NCBI GenBank assembly: GCA_011319805.1
Contig: SJRY01000036.1
Span: 1-54,349, forward strand
Reading direction: 5' to 3'
Origin: Macrocybe gigantea
Taxonomy: Eukaryota; Basidiomycota; Agaricomycetes; Agaricales; Callistosporiaceae
Length of the DNA: 54,349 nucleotides
Shown here: positions 20,478-33,258 of the stretch, one piece after another
Numbering within the stretch: position 1 is the stretch's first letter
How the letters are laid out: each line of letters opens with the position of its first letter
Position numbers and translations under genes: made by a program
The notes under the pieces: model-generated
Database searches by the model: none
Told to the model about the DNA's origin: nothing
What the model saw: only the letters and a program-made list of their open reading frames with translations

Positions 20478-23400
20478 TTACATTCCATAGCCGAAGGCCG
20501 CTGATCGTTGGTAGGGATCGGTCAGAGCTGCCGCACTTCCGAACGGGCTGACATTCGCGTAAGATGCGCCCGAAAATCCGCCGTGGCCCTGTGGCGACGA
20601 GATGCTCTGGTTGTGCGCTGAGTTACCTTGCAGGACGTAACCATCAATAGACTGCGGTTGCAAGCCATGCAACTGCGACGCCGTCAGGTGAGGTTGACCG
20701 TATGAACCAGCAGCCTGAGTTAGATGGTAAAGGCCGTTCGGAGCGTTGTACACATCAGATAGGGGATTCGACTGATGCAGCGGCTGGGACATGTGGCGAC
20801 CTGGCGTGTGAGGGACACCTATATTCTGATTAGTGATGCCTAGATTGACGAAAGCATGTTGGCTGCTGCGTAAGATGCTATGGTTAAACACATGCTCACG
20901 TTGGAGCTTGTTCTGGATCCTCTTCCCGTATGGAGTGTTGCGTATGAGTGGCAGCACAGGTCGGATGCCCTCAACAAGGAGGGCGCGTTGAGCGGGCTCA
21001 GCGTAGTCCAATGCAGTCTGATTAAAAATCAGCCACCGATCGTGACATGCTACTGAATATACTTGCCTGGACACAATAGTTCCCATAAGAGTCACGCAAC
21101 AGTTTCTCGAGACGAGTACGATTGAGCAACTCCTCGATCAACATCTTCCGGGTGCTGTGTTCAGCTACACGCACACACTGTTCAAAATAAGATAAATGAG
21201 CAACGCAAACGACTCGCAAGGCTGAAACCGACCTTCTCGATGACATTCGAACTGAACTTCTGAACAGACAACGCACAGACATTCCCGGCGAACTGACGAA
21301 TCACTGCATCACTAAATCGATTGTCGTTCAAGTCGAGAATGTATTGAACAACCTGGTGAATTGTCAGACCAAAAGAGACGTCTCTGTAAGGACATAGCTC
21401 ACGTAATTTCCGTAGGGATCCTGAACCAATGTCAAGGCGTTGTACGTGATTTCGTTCACAAGTTGGATACGCTGATGGTCTGACGCATGATCAATGCACC
21501 TCTGTAGAACGCAGCATCCGTGACGGTGAGTCGCAACTTCGACACAGTTAGCAGCAACAGCATTGTAGATGAACTGTTCTGCATATTAGCAGCGATGCGT
21601 AAGTAGAGAAAAGGGGCATTCGTACTTGATTGTCTTCCGGAGCCAACTTGTTCAAGCATTTCTGAATGACGTGGTTACCATTCAGATCCTTGATAAGAAC
21701 CACCACATGAAGGCTGAGCGCAACAATGATGGAGTGGATCTGAACATCGTAACCAGGGTCAGTCTATCACGTCTCGTAAGTGTGATAGGGTGAGATTAGA
21801 CCCGGCCATGCTCACCTGTCTGCGAGTCGACAAGAAGTCGATCATCTTCTGAACCGCACGAGTACCATGCATGTTGAGGGAGATGTTGACCAAATCCTGC
21901 GCGACAGACTCGCAGATCACATTGCGTTGCTCATCGGTAGCATGCTCTAACAGCTTCTGACACAAATAGTTCCCGAACGGGTCTAGGAAACTAATGAGCA
22001 CTAACAATTGTCTGAGATGCAAAGACACCGACCAGTCATCAGATCCGCAAAGTGATTGAAAGTTTCCCGGAAGATCATATCCCTATGTTCAGGAACACCT
22101 TCTTCCAGCTTTTTCTGGAGGTAGCGGCAGCCATGCTGATCTTTGCACAATGCCGGAATCTCTCCTTGAAGATCTTCCAATCTTGTGCCAGCAAATCTGT
22201 TAACTGAAGCAAGATCGCCAACTTAGCACATTAGAAGATGGCTCGCTCGCTTCATCCACGCACATTCACGGTCCATGTCACCTCTTTTATGTTTCGGTCC
22301 ATGTAGACCGTTCATTTTGTTCTCCCCAGTATTGCTTCGACCTGGCAATCCTAGCCCATAGCGTGCGCCATTATGGTGATACAAAGCCGTAGAACCCGTA
22401 GTGTTGCTAGAAGAAAGATTTGCGTTGACACCACCCCGGATGCCAGAATCAAAACCATATGTGTTGTACCGCCCATTTTCAGTTACACCGCTGAGACCAT
22501 ATACATTGTCCATATATGCCGGCTGTTTTAACGATCAGAATGCTACAACCATGACGGGTAAGCAAAAGAGATCACCTCGTCCAAACCGTTTGATCCTACA
22601 GAATTAAATGCAACATTGTCGAATTGACTTGATGGAAGTCTCGAAAGCGATGCCTGTAACTCGCCCGCATTGACAGCGCCGTCTCCGAGGGCATGCAACC
22701 CTTGTGTAGACAAACGCTTGTTCAGAGAGTGGGTGTCAGGCGTGTGGGGCGTCACAGGAGACTTGAGGTGAACAGCTACATTAGGGACAGCACCGAGAGG
22801 CGTCGTTGGAACAGAGCGAGGTGCAACAGTCATATTATCAAGTAAGCTGGGTGGAGAGCTGCGCCTAGAAGCAGAACCCTGGGCCTGGGAAAGGCCCGAC
22901 ACTTGGGGATGCTGTTGCAAGAGGGGCGTCGCAGAGGCGGACACCGTTGCGGCAAGCTTGGCTGATGAACGATCATCCGTGGGGCTGGACAACGTCAGGT
23001 TCGGATTCGTCACCGTCCTTCTCTCCGCGCGAGAAGCGAGACCATCCGGGCCACGTGGTGCACCAGGGAACTGAGGCCATTCGGAGGGCTTGCTATCTCT
23101 TGGGTCCAAGTTACGGTAGTGCGAACGAGGAGATGCCTGGGAGATGTGTGCCAAGTCAAGGGCCGCAGAAGATGCAGACACCTAATGCAAGATCAGCAAC
23201 GAAGAACAGAATAGAAAACAGGAGGCACATGCCTTGCTCGGGTAAGAGGCGTGGTATTTGTCATCGTCTGAGGTGGGAAGATTACGCATGGCGTCTGCAT
23301 GAATGAGAGGTGGGAAGCACGATCAGGTAATTGAGCACGTACTGTGCATCTCCTGGTCCAGCTGCTCGTCCAACATCATGCCAGCATTGTAGGGACTCGT

Positions 23401-24243
23401 GTAACGTGTGGCTTCGTCATCACCGTAACGGGAGTTGCCTCTCATCAAAATTGAAGCCGAAACCGGGGCAGGCACAGGGGAAGCCCTGTTGGAACGCTCT
23501 CCGGCCAGAGAGAGGCCCTGAAGATGGCCGGCCAACTCCTCGTCATGGCTACTAGCGGAAGTGCGACGACTGGCAGGCATGCTCTTCGCACCAGCGGCTC
23601 TGTAACTCTGACCGTTTCCGTTGGGGGGAAGTGGCACATCCGGAGAGAGGTTGACTGAAGGAGCGTAGGTGACAGACTTTCTCTTGTCTACGACTGTCCC
23701 AACCGCCCTGGAAAGAATTTCGGCATCGACAGAGTGCAAGTGGCCGGTGCGAATACCGAGCTGAGGGTCGCCATTGAGAATAGCGTTCACGCGGGGAGGG
23801 GTGGTAGGAGCGGACACAGCGAGGTGTTGGAGGCCGCCATTACCATTCGGAACGCCCGATTCCAGAGGAATGCTGAGAAGCTCTTGAGCTTGAGCTTGCT
23901 CGAGGGCCCGCATGGAATCGTCGAACATTTTGCGATGAAGGGCTCGCTGACGTTCGTGTTCGAGGCGTTTGAGCTCTACCCGCTGTTGCGGGGAGAAGGT
24001 CAACTCGAGTTGGAGAGATATGGCAAAGAGGACCGTACAGCGGACATATCAGGCATATTACTTCCCAGTCTGGCAGCCTAACGACGGCATCCGGTCGGCT
24101 ACGACGGAAAAAAAAAAAATGAGGGCGAGAAACAGACGTACAGAGTCGGCAAGGTCCAAAAACGCAGGTGGACTCTGCTTTCTGTCATCAGACGGAGGTC
24201 TAGGATTAGTACTAGTAATATGGTTTTCGAGGTTGGTATTCAT
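20478..24243 (-). CDS. Pumilio (PUF) RNA-binding protein
   Basis: The start is ATG 24243 (MNTNLENHITSTNP). A phase-0 intron joins exon 1 (ending FLDLADS) to LTFSPQQRVELKRLEHERQR. A long disordered Ser/Pro-rich part precedes eight C-terminal PUF repeats. Their RNA-facing helices read HGCRYLQKKLE, GNYLCQKLLEH, HGTRAVQKMID, GNHVIQKCLNK, HGCCVLQRCID, GNYVVQYILD, SSNVIEKC and GNYCVQTALD. These equal the canonical Pum set, including the SNxxE of repeat 7 that reads G. PUF proteins bind 3' UTRs and repress or localise mRNAs in the cytoplasm. The tail is rich in Gln, Ser and Gly and ends YQRSAAFGYGM. The repeats are spread over many exons, and each intron falls between or within repeats without loss. 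Confidence 0.93.
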
Positions 24244-24905
24244 TTTGAAGCGACGGCCTTCCAGAACGGCGAAAGACAGAAAAAGCGGTTGGGAGAGAAC
24301 AAAAAAACGAAAGGCCTAGTTGCACAAGAATTATGCTGAACGAAGAGAACGGTTTCGCAACGCGAATGAGGTGGATTAGAGAGACATCACACACTCACTT
24401 GGAAACTGATTTTGAGCCCGTCTAAAAGACTGTTGTTACAAGTGGCTGATGCGGCTGAGGCGGCGGAATAAGGAGATAACGATAAGTAACGATACGAGGA
24501 CCGACAAACCCTTTTAATACTCCAGTTTGTGGGATAGAAACAGGAGGATAATGGTAGACAAGTGAAGCTGCTGGTCGAGTTATATGGGTTCAGTGAGAGC
24601 ACGCTAAGCTGGTCCCTGAACTCTAAACATCGGCAATGGCCTCCAAATTTTCAACTCCGGTCCCTGTCTCTACCCTTGAAAATATTTTGCCAATTCACAA
24701 TTCACCCGAAGGGCCCGCTTGCCGCTGCCATTTCTTCCGCCGAATCAACGACACGAGCTGGACATGCTTTAAGCATACAGTCAGCTCGACTGCCAACTGT
24801 CTGAGCTGTCCCTTGTCGTATTTATGTAACTTGAATCAATGCCAAAGGTCAACTGGCACGTCCGTCTGCCGGCCATCTCCCGTACATTCGGTTTGCCAAA
24901 TTTGC

Positions 24906-24930
24906 AAAAAAAAAAAAAAAAAAAAAAAAA
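24906..24930 (+). repeat. poly(A) tract of 25 nt
   Basis: A pure A run follows TTTGC. It lies about 660 bp upstream of the Pumilio start codon (on the coding strand it is a T run). It could be a nucleosome-excluding tract or the scar of a retroposed sequence. No target duplication is evident. Confidence 0.9.
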
Positions 24931-25078
24931 GATTCCGGCGACCAAATAAGGACACACCCTCTTTTTTTCCTGAGAGTGCATGATCACCGCGCTTCCTTTA
25001 CGTTTTCTGAATATAAAAACACCACTTCCCCACTACATCGCACGAGGCTCGCAAAGAAATCCCCAGTATCATATACTC

Positions 25079-25462
25079 ATGTCATTTCTGCCTCCTTTCT
25101 TTCTCATTCCTTTTGAGTTGATGCCAACTATCAGTACAGTACTCGCAGATTTCTACCGTTATTACGACCAAGTATCAATGAAGATAGCTCATCCTGCTTA
25201 TTGGAATAGAAGCAAATCTCAACCGCTTATGCTCATCCATCAAATTTTTCATCAGTCGCACAGTCCAGAGCACTTGCTATCCAAAGCCCTAGCTAAGACT
25301 TCGCTCGGCAACCCGCACCGCGCTACCTTACGGAATTTTCATGTGCCATTTTTTTTCTCGTCAACTTACGTCTCTGATCGTGTCCACACCGACAAGGAAC
25401 TGATGGTTCAAATGATGAGAGAAGACGGAATCTCCTCTCTGAACGATTTACAGCTGAAATGA
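25079..25462 (+). CDS. orphan ORF, doubtful
   Basis: A 127-residue reading frame starts at ATG 25079, about 70 nt after a TATA-like ATATAAAA (25010-25017). The product starts with a hydrophobic stretch (FLPPFFLIPFEL) and has no recognisable motif or low-complexity bias. No introns are needed, unlike nearly every other gene here. It may be a chance ORF. Confidence 0.2.
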   Translation: MSFLPPFFLIPFELMPTISTVLADFYRYYDQVSMKIAHPAYWNRSKSQPLMLIHQIFHQSHSPEHLLSKALAKTSLGNPHRATLRNFHVPFFFSSTYVSDRVHTDKELMVQMMREDGISSLNDLQLK

Positions 25463-25873
25463 CGCATCATCAGTATGATCACACCCCGCACCCTCTTTCA
25501 ATTTCGCCCAACGAGGACCGTCTTGAGAACGGATGTAAAAAAGAAAGCAACCATTAAGTGTCATTTGTCTACTTTTTTTTTTTACAGTGCCGGCTCGCGT
25601 TTAGTTTGTCGGTTACGTAGCGCTTGCCAGGTCTCCAGGAATCATGGCGCACCAAAGAATGTTCCTTCGGTTACACACCATAGTCATTTTCAATAGACGG
25701 CTGTCTAGTAGCAATCCCGCCACTATGTAGATCTGCAGGGTCAGCAATTACGACGCGGATGTCAGTGCACAACACTATTCCGCACTGTTTTTTCCAAGAC
25801 GCACAGCAGAACGTTCCTCCACCATTGATTATCAATGTAACTAAGGGTATATACAAGATACATAGTCATAATG

Positions 25874-28800
25874 TCAGCCAGCATGGGAAATAGTAGGCGG
25901 AAACGTCATATGAGAGGGCGAGTGGGCTTCTTGCGCGACCTTTTCCTGTGCCTTGACAGACTCGTCGTCGGATTGGAGCATTGCCGGCTCATTGCTAGCA
26001 ATGCCACCATCACGTATCGTTCTAGTGTCTTCTTCATCCGCATCATCGCTTTCGTCAACCGAATCCGCCTGCTCGGAAGCGTACAGTGCGGATTTAGTCG
26101 ACGATTGGCCCGTAGACGGATGTCGCCCTCGCCAGAAATCCGTCAACGGATACAGACCGAGGAAAGCTCGGGCCTTTTTCGCATCCGGCGTTGTAGCAGT
26201 CGGAGTGATAGAGCCACTTTGTGGAGGTGTGACGCTCTCACGAGCGGCCTCGGTATTGCCTGCCACGTCACGATCTGCAACGCCATCCTGAAAACCCGAA
26301 ACCGCTTCCAAGTCTGACGACAGCGACATAGGCGAGTCTGGTGGGCGAATGTGTCTTTCGATATGGTCAGCAGAGTCAGAGATTGTGACATTGGAGTGCC
26401 TTACCGGAGGTGGGCGGCTTCGCCGGAGGTCAGGGTAAGGAGTAGATTCTTCAGATTAGGCAGAGTGTGACGCATATCTAAAGCCCGAAGATTACGATCG
26501 GCCATAAGCTATTTGCAACATGTATCAGGAATAGCCATCTTTTCAAGTCAGACAAGAAACAACAGACCAGCTCAATATCTTTGTTGAGTAGGAATACACC
26601 ATACTCGAAACGATAGGTTTCCACTCCCTTTGAAAACAAGGGGAACCTGAATTAATCATAGTCAGGAGAGCATGTGACCGATTAGTTATGGAATCCTACA
26701 TTCGAGGTCCAACCATGGACGAGATGCCGTCTCGAATCAAGCTCCGGCTGCCAATGCAAGTGATGGGATACACAAGAGTTTTACCCAGATAGGCCGCTAG
26801 CAAGTACACGACCTGGGCTGCGTAACCGAGGGCGGTGGCGACGATTTCTTCGTTGATCTCCTTGTGATTCGGAAGTGACAAGGGTGGAGCGGGATCTGTC
26901 TGGACAAGAGGGATGGGTAAAGGGATGTCGAGGATAGTATAGAGAAGATCCGGGGGCGATAGCAGCTCAATCGGGAAAATTGAAGATAGGATAGTAAGGA
27001 GCGTGGTTCGAGTTGGGCCCAAGTGTAAGCGCACAGAAACAAGTCGAGCCCTGTGTGTGGACATAGCTCATTACTTAGCGACGCCTGAGGTGATAAACAC
27101 CGAGGGAGGCAAGTAACGTACCGTTCCTGTTCGAGGACATCTTCGGCTTGAACGTCGGCATTTACTTCGTCCGTATATTGCTCCCTAGCGGCGGCAAGAA
27201 TCTCCTTCCGTTCCTGCAACAGACGCGTACGTCTTTTGATCTTTTCCCGTACTTTATATTAGCAGATATCAGCAATCACCTAATCATTTAACAGCTAGAC
27301 AGCTTACAATCGTCGCATTGAGATACAACTTCAACATGATTTTCACGGAAAGCTTGTACACGAGCTTCGCGTTCTGATATCTCTCGGTGCTAGGTTAGAA
27401 AAACAGAGACGGTAAGATGCTGGTTGCATCGGTCAAGAAGAAGGCCAAAGCGTACCAATGGAGAAAGGGTGTCACGTTCCACGATCTGGTCAATGTTGCG
27501 CGACACCTGGAAAAGAGAATCCTTGGTGTCTTTGATACAAGAGTGCAAGTTTGCAAGGCTGCCCCCAAAAAAATTCAGGTCACGAAAACAATATACCAAG
27601 AATCGAAACAGACTTGAATAGGTCTTGCCAAGAAGACGATTTCAGAACTTCTGGAATACCGTCTTGATTGCGATGACGTCTGCGTGACAACTGAATGGGG
27701 TGGATGGGGGTTTCGAGGGGGACAGCATCATCGAGATGCGACGTGTCATTGACTTGGGCCACTTTTCTGACGTCGGACTCCGGATCCGAGGTGTAACCAC
27801 TGGAAGCGGGTGGAGAACGCTGATGGATGACGGAGATCGGCGGCAGATAGAATGTCTGATCTGGAGGCGACAGTCTGAAAAGCAACACGTTGGCTGGCAA
27901 GTTTGAAGGATGACTGCGATGCTGCTTAGGAATTCAGACAGTTATCCTGGGACGAAGGAAGCACAACGCACGTCATCAGATATGGGGGCCAATTCTTTCA
28001 AGTCAACATCCCATTCGTCCAACTTCTTCCACTCCGCGTCCGTAGCATCATTGGATTCCGTGGCTTTTGCTTTACCTTTCCCCCTGTCATTTGATCGCCT
28101 GCTTTCTTTCCCCATAACTCAACCTTTAACCTGTGCCCACTCGCATAGGTCGGTTCAAGGCCAGTTCGGAAGTCGACCGAGAATGATGGATTGGTCGATG
28201 GTCGATGTATCGGGGAAAAATAAACAGGTGCATCAGGGGCGAGGCGCGGCAAGTCCGTGGAGTGTGACGCATCCATCGACGAGGTGGCACCCTTTGACGA
28301 AGACGGTGTCGCATTAATTCTCCCGTTTGGTTTAAAATTTGGCGTCGAAGATGACTTCACATGATTCGTGGCGGACTTGTTCGAAGATGATTTCTGTGCA
28401 GCTAAAGAATCACGTCGACCGGCGACAGGCGGCGACTTGGATGAGGTAGATCGTTGAAGCTTGTCCTTCTTCTGTCCGTTCGAATCTGAGGATTTCGCAG
28501 CATGTGAATTACGGGCTGCTTTGTCTGTGGCAGGATTGGGAATTGGTGATGAGGAACTGGGCTGAGGCTGGAGTGGCGTACTGCGGGCCGAGTCCTGAGA
28601 GGGCAAGGGAACCGTGATAGTGATAAAGGTTTCAAACAGCCGTGCCTTGACTATTTTCTCTAATCCAGACTGAGAATGATCAAGAACTATGGGCATCAAA
28701 GGCACTGGAATGGTTGTACTGGCAGGGACCTTTGGAGACGTTGACGTAGTTAAGTGGGATCCACTCGTAGACGAAGAAGACGTTGTCCGATGTCTAGCGT

Positions 28801-29249
28801 GACGAGTTGTGGAAGACCGCGATGCTTCCCCGACAGAAGAGGAAAATGTCACTTTTGTCCCAGAAGTTTTTCTCTGCCTATCAGTTGAGGTGCTATCGGC
28901 CAGAAGACCTGAACCTTCGTCTGAGAGTAAACTCCGTTGCGTAATGGCTGAATTTGTGGAAATCCGTCGACCTCGTCTGCGAGTAAAAGTGGCATCTAAA
29001 TCGTCGGACAGACGCCCTTCGGGAGTGAATTGGGCTTTTCCAGATGGTTTCGTTAGTGCGGTTGCAAAGGCGTCGCGGACAGGAAATGGTGTCAAGTTGC
29101 GTATTTGAATCGCGGTAATATGCCGTAAGCGCCTCTAGGACAGTTTCAGCAGAGATAATTCGATTCTGAGAAAGAGTACAGCTCGCCTGGAAAGGCATAG
29201 GCTCAGCAGAGACTGCCTTCGACAACGCAGAGATTTCAACGTCCTCCAT
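25874..29249 (-). CDS. VPS38: UVRAG/Vps38-like PI3-kinase complex II subunit
   Basis: Exon 1 encodes MEDVEISALSKA. A 78-nt intron (GTCTCT...CCTAG) leads to RRLRHITAIQIRNLTPFPVR. A disordered Ser/Thr-rich insert follows. A C2-like domain has PVYFSPIHRPSTNPSFSVDF and YASGHRLKVELWGKKAGD, and WKKLDEWDVDLKELAPISDD comes next. The helical middle part contains NIDQIVERD and coiled-coil segments. The C-terminal Atg14/UVRAG domain shows ATALGYAAQVVYLLAAYLGK, YPITCIGSRSLIRDGIS, FPLFSKGVETYRFEYGVFLL and LRALDMRHTLPNLKNLLL. The protein assembles with Vps34, Vps15 and Atg6 at endosomes for vacuolar sorting and autophagy. It is divergent from the next gene, with 183 bp between start codons. Confidence 0.88.
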
Positions 29250-29432
29250 AACCTTGCAATCCTTGAAGTTGCTGGTTCAGCCCTTTTCACGTCGTTCCAA
29301 CAGAACATACACTCAACTAAATTATTGTGCACAAGAAAACTGTTTATGTACGGCTTTCAAACCGTCAGATTTATGCTAGGTGATGCAATAACATGAGGAA
29401 GGTTGTTGGCGGCCCTGTCGTCGTCGCAGAGA

Positions 29433-31082
29433 ATGATCGGGGTGCGCATGAAATGGGAAGATTATATAATCAAGCTGAAAGCCGAAATAGGAAATTTCAA
29501 GTCACCACTGTCAATGCAGTCAGAGACGGCCCAAAATGCGAAGAGTCCTTCCAAGCCTATACCAAGGGCATTGGCAACAATGGGACCCCCGCCAAACACT
29601 CAGAGTCAGACAATAATTTTGGAGCCTGAATTCAACGCGTTATCGACGTGCCTCAAGGTCTGTCCCTGTCAACATTTTCTTCCCACTATGCGCGGCTCAC
29701 TATTTTGCACAGAATGCTACCGTGAACGCAGCCCAGATCTATGAATTTCACGCGGATGCCCACAGACTGTATACATCTCTCTCTTCGGCGTTGGACAGTA
29801 TCTCTGATGCCTTTGCCTGGAATCCACAGCGGCTTAGCGAACTATGTTCCGAGACCCCCACAAAATCTTATGGCTTCCCTTGGACGCGAAATTGAGAAGT
29901 ATGACGAGCTGTGTGATGTGATAGAATCCCATCTAGTAAGTTGTCTTTCCGCAACTGTTAGATCATCTTCGAATTATCTTCAAGCTCCAAGCCATTGCCG
30001 TTCTGCAACGCGATCTACGGCGAGAGCAACGCCGTATCGACGAAGAACGAGAGGCTGCGGAGAAGAAGCAAGCGGAGGCAGTTACGCCAACTCCGTCGCC
30101 AACAACCGCGAAGATAGGTTTACGTGCTGCCTCCGTCGATGGCCTTGGGCAAGTCACACCGACACCCACTCATTCACCTCCTGCCACCTCTTCACTGCAT
30201 CTTGGGCGCCGACAATCAGCTATATCGTTTCCTTCCCTTCAGCGACCGACGTTACCCGCGAAGCTCGATTTGTCGTCAGCCTCCCTTCGAATGACAGCAG
30301 AAGAGGCGACTATGTTTTCGAGCGCTTTGGCGTCGCCGGTAACGCTGGCTCCGAAATCAGCAAGACCAATTGGTGCAAACGATTTTCCACCGGATCTGAT
30401 CGCCGCATTTGCCAGTTCATCTGCTGCCCTCGGCCAGCCTGTTCACATCGATCTCACTGTGTCAGAACACGACCATCATAATGAACTAAAATTAGACCCA
30501 ACACTCGGCAATTCTGCAGACAAGCCCATTGAATTGGACATCGATACCATGGATATTGACATGGCTATGACTGATCTGTTTGGGGACTCCACCGACTCGA
30601 GCTCCAGCGGCGCGAATCAGACCATGGACGGTTTGTTCTCTCCTGTGGATGACACAGACATGCCTTTAGCATCTGATGTGCCCGTGGCCAAAAATGATGG
30701 AGATGCAAAACACTTCATGGGCAACATTCAACAACCCCAAGGGTCCGATATTTTTGCCTCCCTCCAGAACACTATTACGCCGGAAACGAAAGCAGCTTTA
30801 TCTTCTCAGTCCGCACCGTCACCTGGCACATTACTAGCCAGCTTTTCATCATCTTCTCAACTTCAGAACGCCGAAGTCGGTACATCGAACATTGCGAACG
30901 TTCCCAGTAGCGACACGCATTTCGATCTGAATTCCCTAGACCTCACCAATCTCAGTCCTGAGTTTTTCTCCAACGCTCCTGAAGTGGGTTTCTCAATGGA
31001 TATGGACGATCTTTTGAGCCTTGGAAGTGTCAATGAAGAAAAAGGAGACGGTGTAGATGCTACCACCGACAACCCGACATGA
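29433..31082 (+). CDS. coiled-coil protein of unknown function
   Basis: The proposed start is ATG 29433 (MIGVRMKWEDYIIKLKAE). Exon 1 ends at CLK and a GT-AG intron leads to NATVNAAQIYEFHADAHRLY. The frame breaks in a C5 run (29855-29859): removing one C restores ETPQNLMASLGREIEKYDEL. A 49-nt intron then leads to LQAIAVLQRDLRREQRRIDE, a strong coiled coil (RIDEEREAAEKKQAEA). The C-terminal half is disordered and acidic, with DIDTMDIDMAMTDLFGD and a conserved-looking end, SPEFFSNAPEVGFSMDMDDL. The pattern of helical front and acidic aromatic tail would suit a transcription co-regulator, perhaps a Mediator-type subunit. I cannot name the family. Confidence 0.6.
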
Positions 31083-31582
31083 CTTTGGAGACTGTCTGCG
31101 GTATTACTGTAACACCGTTATCCATTGCTCTGCAATATTCCGCCGCACATCCGCAAGACCCGGCTCGTTGCGACTCCCACGAGCATTGGCCTCGTGAACG
31201 GAAGCAGCTACGGCTTTGCTCACAATGTTCATGGTGCACGTTCTTCCGTCGCGTGTGCCAGAGGATGACAACGTTTTGCCTTATCTGCCAGCGTCAGACG
31301 CCTAGTCGTTGCCTAATTCAACTCTTTTTCGCATGCACGATCACGTTTGAATTCTTTATCAGTTTTAAAGCATGAGGCATACCAACGTCTTCTTGTTGGC
31401 CGTAACCGAAAATGGTCCCACTCCATGTGATGGACTTCACGCGGACCTAAATTTATCTACCCGGAACTTCCACTGTGATGAAATTAATGTCATCCCCGCA
31501 GACAGCTTCTCTGTCGTCCAGAATGGCTGTCGCCTGCAACCTCATGCGTTTATAACCCGTGCGCACAATAGTGTTCGCGGGC
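31083..31582. other. intergenic upstream of the nuclease gene
   Basis: No gene is recognised. This stretch separates two plus-strand genes and carries the nuclease promoter at its end. Confidence 0.5.
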
Positions 31583-31589
31583 TATAAAA
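31583..31589 (+). promoter_or_regulatory. TATA box of the S1/P1 nuclease gene
   Basis: TATAAAA lies 39 bp before the start codon at 31622, leaving room for only a very short 5' leader. Strong TATA boxes are typical of highly induced secreted-enzyme genes. Confidence 0.55.
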
Positions 31590-31621
31590 ACCTCGTTGCA
31601 TAGATCAGTGATGTTCAAGTC

Positions 31622-33258
31622 ATGTTAACAACGAGCATCCTTCTTGTACCCGTTGTCCTTGCTTCCCGCGTTTATGGCTGGGGCGCCAGTGGCCATGAAA
31701 CTGTTGGGTGGGCTCTTTTTCATCTGCATGGCATTTTCGGCCCTGTAACGACTCCTTTACAAGCTACGTTGCGATGCCTGTGACTAGTTTGCACCTCTCA
31801 AGAAGCGCCTCCCGAAACTGACAATCACACGACTAGTTCCTAGCACCCAATGCTCTTGCCTTTGTCCAAAGCTCTTTGGGATCTACTTACTCTGAGTCGC
31901 TCGGTCCTGCTGCGACGGTACGTCTTGACGTCCGAGAACCAGTCAAAACTTTAGCCAACGCCGATGGACGACTTCATACAGTGGGCGGATACAATCAAAT
32001 CCAACTCTGCATATTCCTGGTTTGCAGTCCCATTTCAGATTTGCAATCACCTCACTCATCGTGCCTGTCGATCAGGTCTTCCGTATTGCACTATGTTGAC
32101 GCCCTTGGTGCGCCGAATTGCATCCAAATCTGGTTCTATACTCAGCCCAAGTCGGATCCAAGATAACCCTCCATCTACGTGTTCTGTCAGTGAAACACGA
32201 GACTGCGGCGACGGCAAATGCATCCGTACGTCAGGATCTTTATACCTGTGCTGCCCGCTGAGTTGACAGTTTGCTGTAGTCACCGCCATTGCCAACTACA
32301 CCACTCGCGTTGTAGATACGTCGCTTTCTGCAGCCCAGCGCCAAGAGGCATTGAAATTCCTTGGTGCGTCTGATCACAAATTCATCGCATACAATCACTG
32401 ATTATATTTCATTTTTCAGACCATGTATGCATTCCCCTTGTATCTTCATCAATTTAACCGTTGGTTCGCTTCCAGTTCATCGGTGATATCGGTCAACCAC
32501 TGCACGTGGAAGCGGTCTCCGCTGGAGGCAATGGTATCAGTGTGAAGTGCAGTGGGTCCACCACGAATCTCCACAGCGTACGTTGATGGTTCCCGAGTGA
32601 AACGTTCTTTGCTAATCCTCGCAAACTCGTCATAGCTCTGGGGTATGCACATTTAAATCGTGTTAGCTTGACTGAGTTCAACTTTCTTCCAAAGACTCTG
32701 GCTTGATCAATAAGTTGCTGGCGGCCAATTACAGCAGCTCCGTCACAACGTGGGCGAACACTCTCGTAACCCGCATCAAGGTCCCGCCCAGCTGACAGAA
32801 CTTCGAACGTTTGACTGAGCCAAATTTTAGACTGGCACGTACGCTTCTCAAGCGGCATCCTGGATTTCCTGCTCGTCTACCACCACGCCTGCGAGGCGAG
32901 GCATTGAAAATGACATCAGGGGTATTTTCCGTCCCCGCGCCATCACGCCTCTACAGTGCCCGCTTATCTGGGCTCAAGATTCCAATTCTTTCGACTGCGT
33001 CAGTAATTCACGTCCAGCCATGTATAACGCTTACTGACGTGATCCTAGTCCGTCGTCTTCAATTATCAGACTGGAACAGACCTTTGCACATCGAGTTATT
33101 ACACCAACGCCGTCCCAGTTGTAAGTGCCCTCATGTCAAGTAAATTTGTCGCCTTTTTACACCCCAAATTTCAGATCGAGCAACAGATAGCGAAGCAAGG
33201 GTACCGCTTGGCTGCTTGGTTGAATGTATTGTTCGACGGTGCTACCAATCTTCCTTGA
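31622..33258 (+). CDS. secreted S1/P1-type zinc nuclease
   Basis: The signal peptide MLTTSILLVPVVLASRVYG is followed by mature WGASGHETVGYVAM, whose N-terminal Trp and His are zinc ligands in P1 nuclease. Other ligands appear in SSVLHYVDALDNPP, DHFIGDIGQPLHVEAV and NLHSLWDSGLINK. Cysteines in STCSVSETRDCGDGKC form the family disulphides. The C-terminus reads YRLAAWLNVLFDG. These enzymes cut single-stranded DNA and RNA and remove 3' phosphates outside the cell for nutrient scavenging. The gene has about a dozen exons, one being a 7-nt microexon (32636-32642) that supplies CTCTGGG of the HSLWDSG motif. All frames join cleanly, so the gene is intact. Confidence 0.93.
32636..32642 (+). other. 7-nt microexon in the S1/P1 nuclease gene
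   Basis: The acceptor CATAG (ends 32635) and the donor GTATGC (starts 32643) enclose CTCTGGG. It is flanked by introns of 58 nt (32578-32635) and 52 nt (32643-32694). Only this splicing yields the conserved LHSLWDSG, in which the Asp is a zinc ligand. Confidence 0.85.

Larger units (their letters stand above)
24244..25873. other. intergenic between Pumilio start and Vps38 end
   Basis: This 1.6-kb stretch holds the Pumilio promoter and 5' leader, an A25 run at 24906-24930 and a weak orphan ORF (25079-25462). No conserved family is seen. Confidence 0.5.

Noticed and set aside
29433..31082. Naming the coiled-coil gene as a Mediator subunit
   Set aside because: Only general features (helices, acidic tail) agree. 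No diagnostic motif was found, so the entry is left unnamed.
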